Shown here one piece after another: positions 5,757-7,314 of a stretch of DNA of 7,314 nt (positions are counted from its first letter, which is position 1; each line of letters opens with the position of its first letter). This DNA comes from Nitrosopumilales archaeon CG15_BIG_FIL_POST_REV_8_21_14_020_37_12 (GTDB lineage Archaea; Thermoproteota; Nitrososphaeria; Nitrososphaerales; Nitrosopumilaceae): positions 3,216 through 10,529 of the forward strand of contig PFFZ01000022.1 in NCBI GenBank assembly GCA_002781805.1, in the 5' to 3' direction. Under the pieces are notes generated by a model. That model saw only the letters and a program-made list of their open reading frames with translations. It had not been told where the DNA came from and made no database searches. The translations under genes were made by a program, and so were the position numbers.

Positions 5757-5969
5757 ATGATTTATGAACTTCAAGTAGAATTTCACAAAGACTTTGTAGA
5801 AATAAACGAAAACAAGATAATTATCGGCATAAAATCAAAGCCAATCAAGGGAGAGGCAAACAAAGAAATCATTAAAAAACTCGCAAAACATTTTGGAGTG
5901 TCAACATCCCTTGTAAGAATTAGAACGGGTCAAAAATCCAGAGAAAAAATAGTAGAAATACAAGATTAG
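5757..5969 (+). CDS. DUF167 (YggU-family) small protein
   Basis: A 70-residue protein of the DUF167/YggU family, whose biochemical role is not known. The conserved heart is clear: KIIIGIKSKPIKGEANKEI at about 19-37 matches the family's 'l.v.l.a.PveGkANkali' block, LAKHFGVSTSLVRI follows as the 'LAk.lgv..s.v.i' helix-strand, and TGQKSREKIVEI matches 'sG..sR.K.v.i'. It is at the short end for the family (often 90-100 residues), with a reduced N-terminal strand region. There is no signal peptide or membrane segment. The ATG at 5757 is supported by a TATA-like box at the right distance. It follows sufC by 34 nt; whether that reflects function is unknown. Confidence 0.85.
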   Translation: MIYELQVEFHKDFVEINENKIIIGIKSKPIKGEANKEIIKKLAKHFGVSTSLVRIRTGQKSREKIVEIQD

Positions 5970-5984
5970 AAAATCTTGTTTTTT
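5960..5984 (+). terminator. Intrinsic-type terminator overlapping the DUF167 stop
   Basis: ACAAGATT (5960-5967) and AATCTTGT (5972-5979) form a perfect 8-bp stem with a 4-nt loop (AGAA), and a run of six Ts (5979-5984) follows at once. The left arm contains the last sense codons and the loop contains most of the stop codon TAG. The next gene's TATA box begins 2 nt after the T run, so termination and initiation signals are packed into 34 bp. Confidence 0.55.
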
Positions 5985-5985
5985 G

Positions 5986-5993
5986 TTTAAATA
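5986..5993 (+). promoter_or_regulatory. TATA box of the HemQ-like gene
   Basis: TTTAAATA is centred about 27 nt before the ATG at 6017, followed by an A/C-rich start region without Shine-Dalgarno. It points to a leaderless transcript. Confidence 0.6.
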
Positions 5994-6016
5994 GGGTAAT
6001 TCCAAAACAAAAACAA

Positions 6017-6694
6017 ATGGAACCAAATGATGATGAGAAATATTATTTCAATTTCTCATTCTTTCAAATTGATCCTAAATGGAGATGGATGGCAGACCTT
6101 GCTAAAGAAGAATCTGCCAGAGAAGTAGAAAATGTCATAAGAAATTCAGGAATTAAATTCAGATCATATTCTACACTAGGATTACGTTCTGATGCAGACT
6201 TTTTGTTTTGGTTTGCTGCAAAATCAATTGAAGAAATTCAAAATGTTATTTCAAAACTGTATCTCACAGTATTTGGAAAATACATAGTTCCAACACAGAC
6301 GTATGTATCATGTACCAGGCCTTCAATATATGCAAGAAAGGGAAGAATAATTTCATTTGTTGCAGGAAATGAGTCAAAAAAGTATGTAATTGTCTACCCA
6401 TTCACAAAAACAAGAGAATGGTACCTTTTACCAAAGGAAGACAGGCAAAAAATGATGGATGAGCATATTGATGTGAGCCAAAAATATCCGGACATAGTTC
6501 TAAACACCACATATTCTTTTGGAATAGATGATCAGGATTTCATGTTGGCATTTGAGACAGATGAGCTGAGAGATTTCCAAAATTTGATAATGGATTTGAG
6601 AGAAACAAAGGTCTCAAGATATGTTAAAGTGGATACGCCCATGATCCCATGCGTTAAAAAAGATATTTTGCCACTCATAGCAAGCCTAGGCTAG
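6017..6694 (+). CDS. Chlorite dismutase/HemQ-family haem-binding protein
   Basis: A 225-residue Cld-fold protein. Family members include chlorite dismutase and coproheme decarboxylase (HemQ/ChdC). The C-terminal half is diagnostic: YVIVYPFTKTREWYLL (123-138), EDRQKMMDEH with likely axial haem ligand H150, FGIDDQDFMLAFETDEL (168-184), and the RYVKVDTP strand. Y127 lies 23 residues before H150, the spacing I recall for the catalytic Tyr and axial His of actinobacterial ChdC (Y135/H158 in Corynebacterium). By manual alignment, the position 13 residues after the axial His, Arg in true chlorite dismutases and Gln in Firmicutes HemQ, is N163 here, so chlorite dismutation is unlikely. There is no signal peptide; it is cytoplasmic. 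No haem-synthesis gene is nearby. The ATG at 6017 is supported by the TATA box. A haem-related role is likely; the exact reaction is open. Confidence 0.85.
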   Translation: MEPNDDEKYYFNFSFFQIDPKWRWMADLAKEESAREVENVIRNSGIKFRSYSTLGLRSDADFLFWFAAKSIEEIQNVISKLYLTVFGKYIVPTQTYVSCTRPSIYARKGRIISFVAGNESKKYVIVYPFTKTREWYLLPKEDRQKMMDEHIDVSQKYPDIVLNTTYSFGIDDQDFMLAFETDELRDFQNLIMDLRETKVSRYVKVDTPMIPCVKKDILPLIASLG

Positions 6695-6742
6695 AGATAC
6701 AAATTCAGATGTGCAAATCTTGGATAAACATAAATGAACATA

Positions 6743-6750
6743 TTTTATAA
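6743..6750 (+). promoter_or_regulatory. Probable TATA box of the aldo/keto reductase gene
   Basis: TTTTATAA would place transcription start near 6772, leaving a leader of about 23 nt that contains the GGTGAT Shine-Dalgarno. A second candidate, AAAATATG at 6767-6774, would give a leaderless mRNA; the Shine-Dalgarno argues for the first. Confidence 0.45.
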
Positions 6751-6783
6751 AAAAATAATCTAACAGAAAATATGCAAAACAAT

Positions 6784-6789
6784 GGTGAT
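6784..6789 (+). promoter_or_regulatory. Shine-Dalgarno of the aldo/keto reductase gene
   Basis: GGTGAT is an exact 6-nt match to the archaeal consensus AGGAGGTGAT and lies 5 nt before the ATG at 6795. It supports this start and a leadered message, unlike the other single genes in the window. Confidence 0.6.
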
Positions 6790-6794
6790 ATAAA

Positions 6795-7314
6795 ATGAAG
6801 TATAAAAAATTAGGAAAAAGTGGAATCAAAGTATCAGAAATAGGATTTGGGGCATGGACCATAGCACTTGACTGGTGGGGCAAGAAAATAGAGGATGATG
6901 AAGCCAAACGAATGCTAAAAAAGGCATACGATATAGGAATTAACTTCTTTGAGACTGCTGATATGTATGGTAAAGGAAAAAGCGAGAAACTCATTGGCGA
7001 AGTTTTCAAAGGAATGAGAGAAGAGATTGTGATTTCTACAAAGTATGGGTATGATTTTTCAGAAGTTGAGCAGATTGGTCATGCAGAGCTTCCACAGAAC
7101 TTTGACCCAAAATTTACAAGAAAAGCACTAAATGACTGCCTAGAGAGACTGCAGACAGATTACCTGGATTCATTTGGATTGCACAATCCAAAATTAAATC
7201 ACATTAGAAATGATGAGACGTTTGGTACTCTTGATGAGTTAATCAAAGAAGGAAAAATAAGATCATCTCAAGTAGCACTAGGCCCAGCAATTGGGTGGAC
7301 ACAAGAAGGACTTG
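6795..7314 (+). CDS. Aldo/keto reductase, N-terminal 173 residues (cut by window edge)
   Basis: The first 173 residues of an NAD(P)H-dependent aldo/keto reductase (TIM barrel, usually 310-340 residues), which reduces carbonyl compounds in the cytoplasm. It opens with KYKKLGKSGIKVSEIGFGAW, a standard start for the family. YDIGINFFETADMYGKGKSE (45-64) is the 'GinfFDTA..YG.G.SE' block with catalytic Y58, STKYG gives catalytic K83, and DSFGLH gives H130. The fourth tetrad residue, normally the Asp of DTA, is E53 here. CLERLQTDYLD (115-125) and the later LDELIKEGKIRSSQVA match the family's 'sL.rLg.dyiDl' and 'L..l...GkiR..gvS' segments. The ATG at 6795 has a GGTGAT Shine-Dalgarno. It lies 100 nt after the HemQ-like gene with its own promoter. 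The substrate cannot be inferred. Confidence 0.93.
   Translation, partial: MKYKKLGKSGIKVSEIGFGAWTIALDWWGKKIEDDEAKRMLKKAYDIGINFFETADMYGKGKSEKLIGEVFKGMREEIVISTKYGYDFSEVEQIGHAELPQNFDPKFTRKALNDCLERLQTDYLDSFGLHNPKLNHIRNDETFGTLDELIKEGKIRSSQVALGPAIGWTQEGL

Noticed and set aside
6017..6694. Annotation as a functional chlorite dismutase
   Set aside because: The distal Arg needed for chlorite chemistry is absent in my alignment (Asn instead), and there is no export signal or perchlorate/chlorate reductase gene nearby.
6686..7009. Minus-strand frame of 107 codons opposite the aldo/keto reductase start
   Set aside because: It is antisense to a clear aldo/keto reductase and runs through its promoter; its hydrophobic composition is typical of an antisense frame.
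1..7314. Mobile element, defence island or novel multi-gene system
   Set aside because: Every recognised gene is a housekeeping or metabolic family, there are no transposase, integrase, repeat arrays or tRNA attachment sites, and base composition looks even across the window.

Overview
The window looks like a stretch of core genome from a low-GC (roughly one-third GC by eye) ammonia-oxidising-type archaeon, Nitrososphaerota/Thaumarchaeota, most likely Nitrosopumilus-like. The archaeal assignment is firm: ribosomal protein eS8, SRP19, GAR1 and a TFIIB homologue (TFB) lie in one cluster, and most first genes have a TATA-like box about 25-28 nt before the start codon, as in leaderless archaeal transcripts. 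The narrower lineage is inferred from the gene set (ScpA/ScpB, SufC and a HemQ-like protein in an AT-rich archaeal genome).

Layout. Positions 1-1404 carry two minus-strand genes: an unrecognised helical protein cut by the left edge (1-298) and a zinc, NAD-type medium-chain alcohol dehydrogenase (352-1404). A 95-bp divergent promoter region separates the dehydrogenase from the plus-strand pair scpA-scpB (1500-2807), the non-SMC subunits of the chromosome-condensation complex. Next is an information-processing cluster: eS8 (2870-3250), SRP19 (3255-3554), GAR1 (3629-3895) and TFB (3892-4848, overlapping GAR1 by 4 nt). Then follow three plus-strand genes that each seem to have their own promoter: sufC (best start 4949), a short DUF167/YggU protein (5757-5969) and a chlorite-dismutase/HemQ-family protein (6017-6694). 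The window ends inside an aldo/keto reductase (6795 to the edge).

How it works together. scpAB would act with an SMC protein encoded elsewhere. The eS8-SRP19-GAR1-TFB run joins ribosome assembly, protein targeting, RNA pseudouridylation and transcription initiation. SufC needs SufB/SufD, and the HemQ-like protein needs porphyrin substrate; neither set of partners is in the window. Translation signals follow a pattern: genes heading a transcript look leaderless, genes inside operons (SRP19, TFB) have short Shine-Dalgarno matches, and the aldo/keto reductase is an exception with both a TATA box further upstream and a GGTGAT Shine-Dalgarno.

I found no mobile element, CRISPR array, tRNA or rRNA, and no sign of a new multi-gene system. 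The points most worth a second look are a 7-bp perfect palindrome just upstream of the sufC TATA box, an asparagine at the distal haem position of the HemQ-like protein, a divergent B-reader in TFB, and a Glu in place of the catalytic Asp in the aldo/keto reductase. No stretch longer than about 100 bp lacks a gene.
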